This document shows, piece after piece, positions 17,943 through 27,364 of a DNA stretch of 64,000 nucleotides. Origin of the DNA: Curvibacter lanceolatus ATCC 14669. GTDB taxonomy: Bacteria; Pseudomonadota; Gammaproteobacteria; Burkholderiales; Burkholderiaceae_C. The stretch lies in the NCBI RefSeq assembly GCF_000381265.1, contig NZ_KB906258.1, positions 124,001 through 188,000 of the forward strand, given 5' to 3'. A model generated the notes under the pieces. That model worked only from the letters and a program-made list of their open reading frames with translations, made no database searches and had not been told where the DNA came from. The stretch's first letter is position 1; every line of letters starts with the position of its first letter. A program made the translations under genes and the position numbers.

Positions 17943-19403
17943 TCAGGAAACGACCGGATCCGCTGCCTTGAACAGCGCAGCGACCTTGCGCTTGGGCTTG
18001 ATGTTCGAGGAAATCGCACGGGCCGGCGCCTTGGCCGCAGCCTCCCAAGCGGGGGCGGCATCCACGGCCGGGGCCTGGTAGGGCTGATCAAAGAAGGGAT
18101 CCCGGGGCGCCGAATGGGTGCGGTAGGAGCGGCGCTCACGGCCATAGCCCTCCGCCGTCGCCTCGGTGCGCTCGCGTTCACGTTCGCGCGGTGCCGGACG
18201 GCCTTCGCCCTGCTGGTACATGCGGCGGCCTTCGTTGATGCGCTCGCGAGGACGGTCTTCGTCGTATTCCAGGGCTTCGACTTCGATCTTCTTCTTGATC
18301 AGCTTCTCGATGTCGGCCACCAGGCGGGCATCGTTGTTGCCACCCACAAAGCTCACTGCCAGGCCCGATGCGCCCGCGCGGCCCGTCCGGCCGATGCGGT
18401 GCACATAGTCTTCGGCGTTGAAAGGGATGTCCATGTTGAACACCGCCGGCACATCCTTGATGTCCAGCCCGCGGGCCGCCACGTCGGTGCACACCAGCAG
18501 GTCGACTTCGCCCTTCTTGAAGGCGTCAAGCGCCTTCAGGCGCTCGTCCTGGCTCTTGTCGCCGTGCAATGCGGCCGTCTTGAGGCCATCGCGGTCCAGC
18601 GAGCGCGCCAGCCGGGCACAGCCCAGCTTGCTGTTCACAAACACAAAGGCCTGCTTGATGCCTTGCCGACGCAGCACCTGGTGCAGGGCACGGCGCTTGT
18701 CGTCATCGTTCACACCGTAGAAGTGCTGCTCCACGGTGGACGCCGTGGCGTTCGAGCGGGCCACTTCGATGGTGATCGGGTCTTGCAGGTAGCTGCCGGC
18801 CAGACGCTTGATCTCAGGCGAGAACGTGGCCGAGAACAGCAAGGTGGTGCGCTGCTTGGGCAGGTAGCTCAGAATGCGCTGCAGATCGGGCAGGAAGCCG
18901 ATGTCGAGCATGCGGTCTGCCTCGTCGAGCACCACGTACTCAACCTGGTTCAGCACCGCATTCTTGGCCTCGATGTGATCGAGCAGACGCCCCGGCGTGG
19001 CCACCAGCACCTCGACGCCGCGCTTGAGTTCTGCCGTCTGGGGCTTCATGTCCATGCCACCAAACACCACGGCGCTGCGCAACTGGGTGTACTTGGCATA
19101 GAGCTTGACCTGTTGCGCCACCTGGTCCGCGAGTTCGCGTGTGGGCAGCAGCACCAGGGCTCGCACGGGGTGGCGGGCTGGCGACGTCGAGCTGTTTTCG
19201 TGCTTGAGCAGTCGCTGCAGCAAGGGCAGCGAAAACGCAGCCGTCTTGCCGGTGCCGGTCTGTGCGGCCCCCATCACGTCTTTGCCCGTGAGCACCACCG
19301 GAATGGCCTGGGCCTGGATGGGGGTCATGGACTCGTAGCCCATCTCGGCCACGGCGCGAGCCAGGGGCTCAGCGAGCGATAAATGTGAGAATGATGTCGT
19401 CAT
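17943..19403 (-). CDS. rhlE: DEAD-box ATP-dependent RNA helicase, RhlE type
   Basis: 486-residue helicase. The Q motif region is MGYESMTPIQAQAIP, Walker A AQTGTGKTA, motif Ia PTRELADQ, DEAD box VLDEADRMLD, SAT (LFSATFS), and motifs V/VI CTDVAARGLDIKD and HRIGRTGRAG. The C-terminal 100 residues are Arg/Glu/Pro-rich and low complexity (ERERERTEATAEGYGRERRS), ending in a basic KPKRKVAALF segment, as in betaproteobacterial RhlE homologues involved in ribosome assembly and cold-linked RNA turnover. Confidence 0.94.
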   Translation of the reverse strand: MTTSFSHLSLAEPLARAVAEMGYESMTPIQAQAIPVVLTGKDVMGAAQTGTGKTAAFSLPLLQRLLKHENSSTSPARHPVRALVLLPTRELADQVAQQVKLYAKYTQLRSAVVFGGMDMKPQTAELKRGVEVLVATPGRLLDHIEAKNAVLNQVEYVVLDEADRMLDIGFLPDLQRILSYLPKQRTTLLFSATFSPEIKRLAGSYLQDPITIEVARSNATASTVEQHFYGVNDDDKRRALHQVLRRQGIKQAFVFVNSKLGCARLARSLDRDGLKTAALHGDKSQDERLKALDAFKKGEVDLLVCTDVAARGLDIKDVPAVFNMDIPFNAEDYVHRIGRTGRAGASGLAVSFVGGNNDARLVADIEKLIKKKIEVEALEYDEDRPRERINEGRRMYQQGEGRPAPRERERERTEATAEGYGRERRSYRTHSAPRDPFFDQPYQAPAVDAAPAWEAAAKAPARAISSNIKPKRKVAALFKAADPVVS

Positions 19404-19545
19404 GAAGCCTTGTATTGTCGCACCGGCGGGGAAAACCCGGTAATGCGGCGTATTTTGGCGGCCACAAAAAGCGGATTCACCACCTTGAACGCCACGAAAT
19501 TGATAGCTGCGTGTTCAAGCATGGCAAGGCCTGCAGGCCGATGAC

Positions 19546-20424
19546 TCAGAGATTTCGGGTGTTGAAAGTGTCGCAAGCGCGAACCGTGCCCTCACGCAAC
19601 CCGGTGGCAAACCAGCGCTGGCGCTGAGCGCTGCTGCCGTGCGTGAAGCTCTCTGGCACCACCGCACGCCCTGCCGCTTTTTGCAAGGCATCGTCCCCGA
19701 TGTGAGCCGCCGCATTCATCGCCGACTCGATGTCGCCGCTCTCCAGGATGTGTCGGCTCTGATCGGCATGCTGGGCCCAGACACCGGCCAGACAATCGGC
19801 CTGAAGTTCCAGCCGCACACTCAGCGCGTTGTAGCGCTCTTGGCTGACCCGGCCGCGCGCCTCGTCCAGCTTTTGGCTGATGCCCAGCAAATGCTGCACA
19901 TGGTGCCCCACCTCGTGGGCGATCACATAGGCCTGGGCAAAATCACCCGGCGAGCCAAGGCGGGTGCGCAACACTTCATAGAAATCAAGGTCGATATAGA
20001 CCTTCTGATCCGCCGCACAATAAAACGGGCCCATGGCCGACTGCCCTTGGCCACAGGAGGTGGGGGTACTGCCCCGAAACAGCACCAGACGAGGCTCGCG
20101 GTACTGGCCACCGGAGCGCTGGAAGATGTCTTTCCAGACATCCTCGGTATCGGCCAGCACCACCGAGACGAAACGGGCCAGGCGATCTTCTGCGGGGGGA
20201 GCGTGGCTGCTCACCGGCGCGGCCGGTGCAGGGCCACCACCGCCTTCGAGCAGCCCCAGCAAGGTGAGCGGGTTGATACCCATGAACCAGCCCACGGCCA
20301 GCACCACCAGCACGGTGCCCAGGCCCAGGCGCCCTCCTCCCAACGAAAAACCACCGCCGCCTGCAGCGGGCTGGTCTCGGCGGTCTTCAACGTTGCTGGA
20401 ACTTCTCTGGTCTTCCCATTTCAT
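19546..20424 (-). CDS. neutral zinc metallopeptidase, YpfJ/PF04228 family
   Basis: 292-residue membrane-anchored zinc peptidase candidate. It begins MKWEDQRSSSNVEDRRDQPA followed by a Gly-rich stretch (GGGGFSLGGGRLGLG), a single transmembrane helix at about 35-60, and a C-terminal catalytic domain with HEVGHHVQHLLG. The SVFSGQYREPRLVLF..CGQGQSAMGPFYCAADQKVYIDL region and the late QRWFATGLREGTVRACDTF are family hallmarks. Physiological substrates are unknown. A small membrane-protein gene lies 150 bp upstream on the same strand. Confidence 0.9.
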   Translation of the reverse strand: MKWEDQRSSSNVEDRRDQPAAGGGGFSLGGGRLGLGTVLVVLAVGWFMGINPLTLLGLLEGGGGPAPAAPVSSHAPPAEDRLARFVSVVLADTEDVWKDIFQRSGGQYREPRLVLFRGSTPTSCGQGQSAMGPFYCAADQKVYIDLDFYEVLRTRLGSPGDFAQAYVIAHEVGHHVQHLLGISQKLDEARGRVSQERYNALSVRLELQADCLAGVWAQHADQSRHILESGDIESAMNAAAHIGDDALQKAAGRAVVPESFTHGSSAQRQRWFATGLREGTVRACDTFNTRNL

Positions 20425-20575
20425 GTGGCGCTCCCAAGCCGATCAACGGCGGTCAGCGCGGATGCTACCTGGGAGCTGCGCACAAAAGGGACCGGGCAGC
20501 GTGAAAAATGGCACGGCTTGAGCCTGCCAGAGGGACGCGCGTCGCGCTGTCGCAGGCTGGGGTGAGGAACCGGGC

Positions 20576-20854
20576 TCAGGGATTGCGACGCTGGGTGCTT
20601 GGGATGTCGCAGGCCGGATGCAGGGGTCGCCCTGGTACGGTGCCACACATGGCCGACAGTTCGCGCTGCTGCACCCAGGCGGCAGGCGCAGGGGCAAAGG
20701 CATCGTCTTCTTGGGGGCTGGCGCTGTAGAGCAAACCGCCGCGGCTCAGGACTTCGATCATGACCAGGACGGCCAGCACGCCGCCCAAGGCAATCAGCAT
20801 GGGAAAGTCCAGCCATTGCGTCCAGCGGATCGTTCGACTGGAAGAGATTTTCAT
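20576..20854 (-). CDS. hypothetical single-pass membrane protein
   Basis: 92-residue product beginning MKISSSRTIRWTQWLDFPML, with one hydrophobic helix (IALGGVLAVLVMIEVL) at about 20-36 and a polar, Pro-rich C-terminal part with two cysteines (SAMCGTVPG, HPACDIP). I recognise no domain. The start at 20852-20854 is supported by a CAGGAG ribosome-binding site 9-10 nt upstream; the open frame extends 42 codons further but without such a site. The two C-terminal cysteines could pair if the tail is periplasmic. Real-gene status rests on the RBS and the sensible topology. Confidence 0.55.
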   Translation of the reverse strand: MKISSSRTIRWTQWLDFPMLIALGGVLAVLVMIEVLSRGGLLYSASPQEDDAFAPAPAAWVQQRELSAMCGTVPGRPLHPACDIPSTQRRNP

Positions 20855-21029
20855 GACACAGAGCTCCTGTTGGGTGACAGGAAATCGTAGGTAAGCAGAT
20901 ATTTCAGGGCTGTAGGACGGAAGCCCATCCCCCCGTGCGAAATGTCCAGCAGATGACACAAACGCCGCTGACACCAGCACAAGTACCGTTCAAAAACCAG
21001 CCGCACCGGTCCAGAGTCCGGCTCCAAAA

Positions 21030-21416
21030 TCAGTCGAGGATCACCCAGGCCTTGATGACGGTTTCCAACACCTCGAAAGCGCCCCTGAAACCCGCGGGGA
21101 TGTGCAGGCTGTCGCCAGGGCCGGCTTCGCGCCAAGCGCCGTTCTGGTCATGCACGCGGCAGCGGCCCGACAGCACGGTGAAGACCTCTTGCTGGGCGGG
21201 ACCGAACTCGATGCGCCAGCGGCCCGGCTCACAACGCCAGAGCCCGCTGCTCAAGGCAGTGGCCTGGCCCACCGGGGCGGTCACGGCCGTCCAGGTTTCG
21301 CGCAAAGGGTTGCCCACCTCCAGGCGCTCGGGCCGAGGCCGGGAGAGTTCGGGCGCGCCTGCGGACTCCAGCGTGTAGCCGGTGGTCTGCACCGGCGACG
21401 GAGCGGGGGTGCTCAA
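21030..21416 (-). CDS. cupin domain-containing protein
   Basis: 128-residue small cupin of the DUF861/COG3450 type. The domain reads [20 protein letters not shown]...[20 protein letters not shown], with the second cupin motif (PGD...P..) clear and the first degenerate, as in this family, where metal binding is not always kept. I start at a TTG (21414-21416) whose last two bases overlap the dcd stop (TTGA); a GTG 24 nt later is an alternative. The coupling to dcd suggests co-expression, but there is no obvious metabolic link. Function not assigned. Confidence 0.7.
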   Translation of the reverse strand: MSTPAPSPVQTTGYTLESAGAPELSRPRPERLEVGNPLRETWTAVTAPVGQATALSSGLWRCEPGRWRIEFGPAQQEVFTVLSGRCRVHDQNGAWREAGPGDSLHIPAGFRGAFEVLETVIKAWVILD

Positions 21417-21979
21417 GCGCGCGGCAGGGTCACGCCATGCTGACCCTGGTACTTGCCGCCGCGGTCCTTGTAGCTGACCTCGCAGACCTCGTCGCTCTCG
21501 AAGAACAGCACCTGGGCGCAACCTTCGCCGGCGTAGATGCGGGCCGGCAGCGGGGTGGTGTTGGAGAACTCCAGCGTCACATAGCCCTCCCATTCGGGCT
21601 CGAACGGCGTCACGTTGACGATGATGCCGCAGCGGGCATAGGTGCTCTTGCCCAGGCAGATGGTCAGCACATTGCGCGGGATGCGGAAGTACTCGACCGT
21701 GCGGGCCAGGGCGAAGCTGTTGGGCGGGATGATGCAGGAGTCGCCCTCGAAATCGACAAAGCTCTTTTCATCGAAATTCTTCGGATCGACCACGGTGCTG
21801 TGGATGTTGGTGAACACCTTGAATTCAGGTGCGCAGCGGATGTCGTAGCCGTAGCTGCTGGTGCCGTAGCTGATGATCTTGCGACCCTCCTGCTCACGGA
21901 TCTGCCCCGGCTCGAAGGGGTCGATCATGCCGTGCTGCTCGGCCATGCGCCGAATCCATTTATCGCTCTTGATGCTCAT
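21413..21979 (-). CDS. dcd: dCTP deaminase
   Basis: 188-residue trimeric deaminase producing dUTP from dCTP, feeding dTMP synthesis. It begins [20 protein letters not shown] and carries [20 protein letters not shown], the active-site region [19 protein letters not shown] with [12 protein letters not shown], and the C-terminal [20 protein letters not shown]. The start at 21977-21979 matches the family N-terminus; upstream codons do not. It is the first gene of a pair with the cupin gene. Confidence 0.96.
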   Translation of the reverse strand: MSIKSDKWIRRMAEQHGMIDPFEPGQIREQEGRKIISYGTSSYGYDIRCAPEFKVFTNIHSTVVDPKNFDEKSFVDFEGDSCIIPPNSFALARTVEYFRIPRNVLTICLGKSTYARCGIIVNVTPFEPEWEGYVTLEFSNTTPLPARIYAGEGCAQVLFFESDEVCEVSYKDRGGKYQGQHGVTLPRA

Positions 21980-22051
21980 GGGAATGCTCCGTTGCCCGCC
22001 CTGGCGCAGGCCGGGCGTTGGGCGGCCCATTGTAGGGCAGCCCGCCAGTGC

Positions 22052-23374
22052 TCAAGTGGGGATGACAGCGGCCTGGCCGGCCACAAAGGTCTGCTCGATG
22101 AGGCGGTCGTCACCCAGCACGATCAAGGCGAACAACAGCTCGTCCAGGTTGCGCGCCTGGGCCGTCTTGCGCGCCAGCAGGGGCGTGGCCTGGGGGTTCA
22201 ACAACACGAAGTCGGCTTCGCTGCCGGGCTGCAGATTGCCGATGCTGGGCGCACCGGGAGCACCCGCCACGCCGCCCAAGCCCAGCGCCTGGGCCGCACC
22301 GGCCGTGTGCTGCCACCACAGCTGCTGCGGGCTCAGCGACAGCCCGGGCTTGGTCTGCCCCTCGCGGCCCACGTAATAGGCGGCCAGCATGGTGTGGAAG
22401 GGGCTGAACGAGGTCCCGCCGCCCACATCGCTGGCCAGGCCGTAGCGGTAGCCCACCCGGTCGGCGCCTTCGTAGTCGAAGAAACCACTGCCCAGAAACA
22501 GGTTGCTGGTGGGGCTGACGGCGGCGGCGGCCCCGGTTTCACGCATCAGGGCCCGGTCGTCGTCATCGAAGTGGATGCAATGGGCGTAGATGGCGCGCTC
22601 GCGCATCAGCCCGAAGTCGGCGTAGGTGCCCAGGTAGCTGCGCGACTCGGGGAACAGCTCACGCGCCCAGGCGATCTCGGCCTTGTTCTCGGCCACGTGC
22701 GACTGCACCCACACCTCCGGGTAGCGGGCCGCCAGCTCGCCGGCGCCGCGCAGCTGGGCGGGGGTGCTGGTCGGGGCAAAGCGCGGCGTGATGGCGTAGC
22801 CCAGCCGGTCCACCCCATGCCAGCGGCGGATCAGGTCTTCGGTGTCGATCAGGCTTTGCTCGGTCTGATCGCGCACCCCATCCGGCGAGAAACGGTCTTG
22901 CAGCACCTTGCCGGTGATGAAGCGCATCTGCCGCTGGCGTGCCTGCTCGAACAAGGCATCGACCGACGCCGGGTGCGAGGTGGCGAAGGCCAGCGCCGTG
23001 GTCACGCCATGGCGCAGCAGCTCGTCCAGGAAGAAACCCGCCACCTCGGTGGCGTAGTCGCCATCGTGAAAGCGTGATTCGTGGGGAAAGGTGTAGTTCT
23101 CCAGCCAGGGCAGCAGGCCTTCGGCGGGCGAGCCGATCACATCGGTCTGCGGGCAGTGGATGTGCAGATCGACAAAACCCGGCGCCAGGATGCGGCCCGG
23201 GTGGTGCGTCACCACCACGCCCGGGTAGCGGTCGATCAGCTCGCGGTACGGGCCCACGGCCCGCACCACCGGCTGGCCCTGGGCGTCGGGTCCGATCACC
23301 AGCAGGCCATCTTCTTCATAAACGGCAGAACGGTCATCGGCAAATCGGAGGATGGCGGCGCGGTGTGCTTTCAT
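22052..23374 (-). CDS. guaD: guanine deaminase
   Basis: 440-residue amidohydrolase converting guanine to xanthine and ammonia. Zinc ligands are visible in DLHIHCPQTD (HxH), in VQSHVAENKAE, in YAHCIHFDD and in the late ASDVGGGTSFSPFHTM (Asp), which is the guanine-deaminase signature set. Product xanthine is the substrate of XdhAB encoded 17 kb away in the same window, so guaD belongs functionally to the purine genes. Immediate neighbours (dcd, cysteine desulfurase) are on the same strand but separated by 50-75 bp. Confidence 0.93.
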   Translation of the reverse strand: MKAHRAAILRFADDRSAVYEEDGLLVIGPDAQGQPVVRAVGPYRELIDRYPGVVVTHHPGRILAPGFVDLHIHCPQTDVIGSPAEGLLPWLENYTFPHESRFHDGDYATEVAGFFLDELLRHGVTTALAFATSHPASVDALFEQARQRQMRFITGKVLQDRFSPDGVRDQTEQSLIDTEDLIRRWHGVDRLGYAITPRFAPTSTPAQLRGAGELAARYPEVWVQSHVAENKAEIAWARELFPESRSYLGTYADFGLMRERAIYAHCIHFDDDDRALMRETGAAAAVSPTSNLFLGSGFFDYEGADRVGYRYGLASDVGGGTSFSPFHTMLAAYYVGREGQTKPGLSLSPQQLWWQHTAGAAQALGLGGVAGAPGAPSIGNLQPGSEADFVLLNPQATPLLARKTAQARNLDELLFALIVLGDDRLIEQTFVAGQAAVIPT

Positions 23375-23430
23375 GGGGCCGCAGCATACCTGCCCTCACC
23401 CCAGCCCCGATATGCCAGCCGCCATAACCG

Positions 23431-25029
23431 CTATTGCGACAACGGCATGCCGCTTGCACGGGCTTGCGCCAGGGCGGAGGCTCCGGCCAAAGCCACCAGC
23501 CCGCCCACCAGTTGACCCACCTCGGCGTGACCGCCGGCCAGCGCCTGCGCCGCCGCGCGCTGGCTGCGCGCCCCGCTGCGGCAAAAGAAGAGCAAGGGTT
23601 GCGGCTCACCCAGCCAAGCCGGCAGCGCCTGTGCCAGCTCGGCCAGGGGCACCGATTGCACCGGGCGGCCGACCAGGCGCGTCAGACCACTGGCCAGGTG
23701 CTCGTGGGGCTCGCGCACGTCCACCAGGCGGGCCTGGGGGTGACGGGCCAGCCAGTCTGCCAGCGCTTCGGGCGTGATTCCCGGGGCCTCGGTGAGGTCT
23801 GTCAGAGCAGGCTCCGCCGCCGCAGACACCTCCCCGTGAGCCGTTCTCAGAGCAGCCCCACAGGCGAGCAGGCGCTCACAAACCTGATCCACAAAGGCCT
23901 CGTCCACCAGCAGGCCCAGCGACAGACGCACCGAGGCCGTGCTGCGCGACTCGGGCCACCCCATCGCCGCCAGCACGGCGCTGGGCTTGGCCTGGGCCGC
24001 CGAGCAGGCACTGCCGGCACTCACCATCAGGCCGGCTGCCTCCAGGGCGCTCATCAGGCGCTGCGCAGGCACGCCGGGCCAGGAGAAATTGAGCGTGGTG
24101 GGCAGGCTGTCTTCCAGCGCGGCGTTGAACACCACCCCGGGGAAGGCCGCCTCCAGGGCCTCGCACAGGCGCTGGCGAAAGGCCTGCAGCCGCGCCGGCG
24201 GGCAGAAGGTGTCGCCGCGCTGCAAGGCCGCCAACACGGCACCCAGGGCGGCGATGCCGGGCATGTTCTCGGTGCCCGACCGGGCGCCACCCTCCTGGCC
24301 GCCCCCGGCGATCAGGGGGGTGAAGGGGCTGCCTTCACGCACGTACAGCAGACCCACGCCCTTGGGGGCATGCAGCTTGTGGCCGGAAAACGGGGCGTAG
24401 TCGATGCGGCTGGCACTCAGGGTCAGGCTGAGCTTGCCCAGGGCCTGCACCCCGTCCACCAGCCAGAGCACAGGGCTGTCGAGTTCGCGCAACAGGGCCT
24501 CGATGCCGGCCAGATCGCTCACCACGCCCGTCTCGTTGTTGGCCGCCATGGTGCACAGCAGCCCCACCTGGGGCAAGGCGGCGCGCAAGGCGGCCAGATC
24601 GTGCCGGCCCCGCGCATCCACGGGCAGGGCGCGCACTTCATAGCCCAGGCCCAGCACCTGGTTCCAGTGCGCCAGGGCCTCGGGCACGGCCTTGTGTTCG
24701 GTGGCGCCGTACAGCAGCACCCGCCCCGCCGGCAGGCCCTGACGGCGGCGTTCACGCAGACCGCACAGGGCCGACAGCACCGCGGTCTGGATGCCCTCGG
24801 TGGCGCCGCTGGTGAACAGCAACTGGCCCGTGCTCGCCCCCAGCACCTCGCGCGCCCGTTGCCGGGTCTGGCTGAGCAGGGCCTGCGCCCTCAAGCCCAG
24901 CGCGTGGGTGCTGCTGGGGTTGCCATAGGCGCTGAGCATGGCGGCCTGGGCCGCGGCCGCGGCCTCGGGCAGCACGGCACTGGTGGCGTTGAAATCGAGG
25001 TAGAGCTCGGCGGGCAGGTCCAGGTTCAT
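23431..25029 (-). CDS. cysteine desulfurase (NifS-like) fused to a C-terminal rhodanese domain
   Basis: 532-residue fusion. Residues 1 to about 390 are a class V PLP enzyme: LYLDFNATSAVLP, GNPSSTHALG, TSGATEGIQTAVL, MAANNETGVV, PLP lysine in FSGHKLHAPKGVG, and the active-site cysteine loop SAGSACSAAQAKPSAVL. After a short linker, residues about 420-530 form a rhodanese domain (LVDVREPHEHLASGL) with the catalytic cysteine in FFCRSGARSQRAA. The arrangement suggests that persulfide made by the desulfurase is passed to the rhodanese cysteine within one chain. It is divergent from an Lrp/AsnC regulator with 145 bp between them. Confidence 0.9.
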   Translation of the reverse strand: MNLDLPAELYLDFNATSAVLPEAAAAAQAAMLSAYGNPSSTHALGLRAQALLSQTRQRAREVLGASTGQLLFTSGATEGIQTAVLSALCGLRERRRQGLPAGRVLLYGATEHKAVPEALAHWNQVLGLGYEVRALPVDARGRHDLAALRAALPQVGLLCTMAANNETGVVSDLAGIEALLRELDSPVLWLVDGVQALGKLSLTLSASRIDYAPFSGHKLHAPKGVGLLYVREGSPFTPLIAGGGQEGGARSGTENMPGIAALGAVLAALQRGDTFCPPARLQAFRQRLCEALEAAFPGVVFNAALEDSLPTTLNFSWPGVPAQRLMSALEAAGLMVSAGSACSAAQAKPSAVLAAMGWPESRSTASVRLSLGLLVDEAFVDQVCERLLACGAALRTAHGEVSAAAEPALTDLTEAPGITPEALADWLARHPQARLVDVREPHEHLASGLTRLVGRPVQSVPLAELAQALPAWLGEPQPLLFFCRSGARSQRAAAQALAGGHAEVGQLVGGLVALAGASALAQARASGMPLSQ

Positions 25030-25141
25030 GGCGGTTCGTCAGGGTGTTCAAGCACTGGCCGGCGGCCAGGCAAGCCCCAAAGTCTAGGGAGCCAGGACTT
25101 GAAAAACATTCCAAAAATCCCCCATTCAGCGCTTGTTGAGA

Positions 25142-25151
25142 GAAAATTTTC
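25142..25151. promoter_or_regulatory. possible Lrp/AsnC operator between the desulfurase-rhodanese gene and its divergent regulator
   Basis: The perfect dyad GAAAATTTTC sits 24 bp upstream of the Lrp-type gene start in an AT-rich patch unlike its surroundings, flanked by TTGA and TTTCAA. Lrp-family sites typically have an AT-rich centre with flanking dyad bases. This is inference from position and shape. Confidence 0.45.
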
Positions 25152-25174
25152 CCAATTTCAAGCCTAATCAAAAC

Positions 25175-25660
25175 ATGAACCCACTGGACCGCATCGATCT
25201 GCAACTGCTGGACGCCCTGCAACACGATGGCAGCCTGTCCATCGCCCAGCTCGGGGAGCGGGTGGGTCTGTCGTCCACGCCGTGCTGGAAGCGCGTCAAA
25301 CGGCTGGAGGACGAGGGCTACCTGGAGCGGCGCGTGGCCATCGTCAACCGCAAGAAGGTGGGCCTGCCGATCACGGTCTTCGTCAGCCTGCGCATCGCCC
25401 GACACGACGAACGCTGGCTGGCGCAGTTTGCTGCCGCCGTGACCGCCCTGCCCGAGGTGCAGGAGTTCCACCGCATGAGTGGCGATGTCGACTACCTGCT
25501 GAAGGTGGTCACCACCAGCATCGAGGGCTATGACGCCTTCTACAAAAAGCTGATCCGGGTGGGAGAGCTCAGCGGGGTCTCCTCGGCGTTTTCGATGGAG
25601 CAGATCAAGAGCAGCACAGCCTTGCCGCTGGCCCTGCCGGGTCGCCAGGACGGCGCTTGA
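25175..25660 (+). CDS. Lrp/AsnC family transcriptional regulator
   Basis: 161-residue regulator. The N-terminal winged HTH runs from MNPLDRIDLQLLDALQHDGS through IAQLGERVGLSSTPCWKRVKRLEDEGYL, and the C-terminal RAM/ligand-binding domain includes VNRKKVGLPITVFVSL and EVQEFHRMSGDVDYLLKVVT. The ATG at 25175 fits the family start; an upstream TTG would add 14 unrelated residues. Its position divergent from a cysteine-consuming enzyme suggests a cysteine-sensing role like that of DecR/YbaO-type Lrp proteins; this is inference. Confidence 0.93.
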   Translation: MNPLDRIDLQLLDALQHDGSLSIAQLGERVGLSSTPCWKRVKRLEDEGYLERRVAIVNRKKVGLPITVFVSLRIARHDERWLAQFAAAVTALPEVQEFHRMSGDVDYLLKVVTTSIEGYDAFYKKLIRVGELSGVSSAFSMEQIKSSTALPLALPGRQDGA

Positions 25661-25695
25661 GGCGGCCCGACTCAGGGCCCACAATCGCGTTCACC

Positions 25696-27342
25696 ATGCC
25701 CATCCGACCTTGCACCCACGGGTTGCCGCGCATGCTGCGGGCCCTGAGCCTGCTGCTGATGCTGGCAGCGCTGTCCGCCTGCTCCAGCCTGCCCAAGCCG
25801 CCGCCGGTGGCCCCGACCCACGCCATCGCCGGGTTCGAGGACACGCCGCTGGCTCGCATCACCCAGCCACAGCTGCCTGCCGACGGCCGCTCGGGCTTTC
25901 TGCTGCAGCCCTACGGGCCGAACTCCTTCGCCACCCGGCTGGCCCTGTGCCGGCTGGCCACACGCAGCCTCGATGTGCAGTACTACCTGCTGCAGTCCGA
26001 CCACACGGGCCGCACCCTGATGCGCGCGCTGCGTGACGCGGCGGCCCGCGGGGTGCGCGTGCGCGTGCTGGTGGACGACCTGCACACGGCCGGCTCGGAT
26101 GACTTGCTGTTGGGCCTGGCGGCCCACCCCAACGTGGAGCTGAGGCTGTTCAACCCCTTCCCCGGCGGACGCGGGCACCTGCTGACGCGCTTCATCAGCT
26201 CGGGGCTGGACATCGGCCGGGTGGACCGGCGCATGCACAACAAGCTGTTCGTGGCCGACAACGTGGCGGCGGTGGCGGGCGGGCGCAACATCGCCGACGA
26301 GTACATGGTCAATGCCGAGGGCAGCAACTTCATCGACATGGACACCTTTGTGGCCGGCCCGGCGGTGCGTGAACTCTCGCGCGCCTTCGACCTGTACTGG
26401 AACAGCGAACACGTCTACCCGGTGGGCCAGATCGCCTTCAGCCCGCTGAGCCCTGAACAGCGCCGCGGCCAGTTCGAGCGCCTGAGCGCCAGCACCCACC
26501 CGCCCACCGACACCGGGCGGATACCGGACGATGGGCAGGTCCAGGGCTCGGGGCTGGACCTGCCTTTTGATCGCCTGTCGCCCGCCCTGGTGCGCATGCT
26601 CAACCTGCCCTACGAGTTGGCCGAGGGCCGGCTGGGGCCACTGCTGCCGGCCCAGGCCCGCGTGCTGGTCGACCCGCTGAGCAAGACCGAAGGCGTGAAC
26701 GAACACGAGCACTCCATCACCGGCACGGTGTTTGAGGGCACCTACCAGTGGTTCACCACCAGCCGGGAGCTGCTCAGGATGACCTCGCCCTACTTCGTGC
26801 CGGACGACAAGGCCCTGCAATCGCTGGCCGAAGCACGCCAGCACGGGGTGCGCCTGCAATTGGTGACCAACGCGCTGGCCGCCACCGATGAGCCCTGGGT
26901 GCATGTGGGCTACTCGCGCCAACGCCGGGCGCTGCTCAAGATGGGGGTCGAGATCTTCGAGATCAGCCCCAGCCTGAGCGCCAAGCGCCGACGCCTGGGC
27001 GTGATCGGCAAGAGCCTGAGCGCCCTGCACATGAAGAGCGCCATCCTCGACCACCGCCAGGTGTTCCTCGGCTCGATGAACCTCGACCCGCGCTCGGTGC
27101 GGCTGAACACCGAACTGGGCCTGATCATCGACAGCCCCGAGATGGCCGCCCAGTTGGAGGCCATGGGCGACCTGGCCAGCGTCTACCAGCTGCGGCTGGC
27201 CGCCGATGGCCAGGGCATCGAATGGATAGAACGCAATGGCGAGGGCCAGGAGACGGTGCACTCCGAAGAGCCCGAGACCAGCCCCTGGCTGCGCTTCAAA
27301 CTGTGGCTGCTGGGGCCGCTGGTGCCCCTGGGCGAACTCTGA
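25696..27342 (+). CDS. phospholipase D-family lipoprotein (cardiolipin synthase C-like)
   Basis: 548-residue member of the PLD superfamily with two catalytic HKD motifs: HNKLFVAD (followed by GGRNIADEY) near residue 180 and HMKSAILD (followed by GSMNLDPRS) near 445. The N-terminus has a hydrophobic stretch and a lipobox LSAC, so it is probably a lipid-anchored envelope protein. ClsC/YmdC-type enzymes join two phospholipids into cardiolipin; this is the closest family, but a phospholipase or nuclease role is possible. I use the ATG at 25696 with a signal sequence beginning MPIRPCTHGLPRMLRALSLL; the ATG at 25732 is an alternative. Confidence 0.85.
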   Translation: MPIRPCTHGLPRMLRALSLLLMLAALSACSSLPKPPPVAPTHAIAGFEDTPLARITQPQLPADGRSGFLLQPYGPNSFATRLALCRLATRSLDVQYYLLQSDHTGRTLMRALRDAAARGVRVRVLVDDLHTAGSDDLLLGLAAHPNVELRLFNPFPGGRGHLLTRFISSGLDIGRVDRRMHNKLFVADNVAAVAGGRNIADEYMVNAEGSNFIDMDTFVAGPAVRELSRAFDLYWNSEHVYPVGQIAFSPLSPEQRRGQFERLSASTHPPTDTGRIPDDGQVQGSGLDLPFDRLSPALVRMLNLPYELAEGRLGPLLPAQARVLVDPLSKTEGVNEHEHSITGTVFEGTYQWFTTSRELLRMTSPYFVPDDKALQSLAEARQHGVRLQLVTNALAATDEPWVHVGYSRQRRALLKMGVEIFEISPSLSAKRRRLGVIGKSLSALHMKSAILDHRQVFLGSMNLDPRSVRLNTELGLIIDSPEMAAQLEAMGDLASVYQLRLAADGQGIEWIERNGEGQETVHSEEPETSPWLRFKLWLLGPLVPLGEL

Positions 27343-27364
27343 ACTCTGAATCGTGGCGTGACGC

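Noticed and set aside
21437-23077. 546-codon open frame antisense to dcd and guaD
   Set aside because: Composition is that of a shadow frame and it crosses two real genes on the opposite strand.
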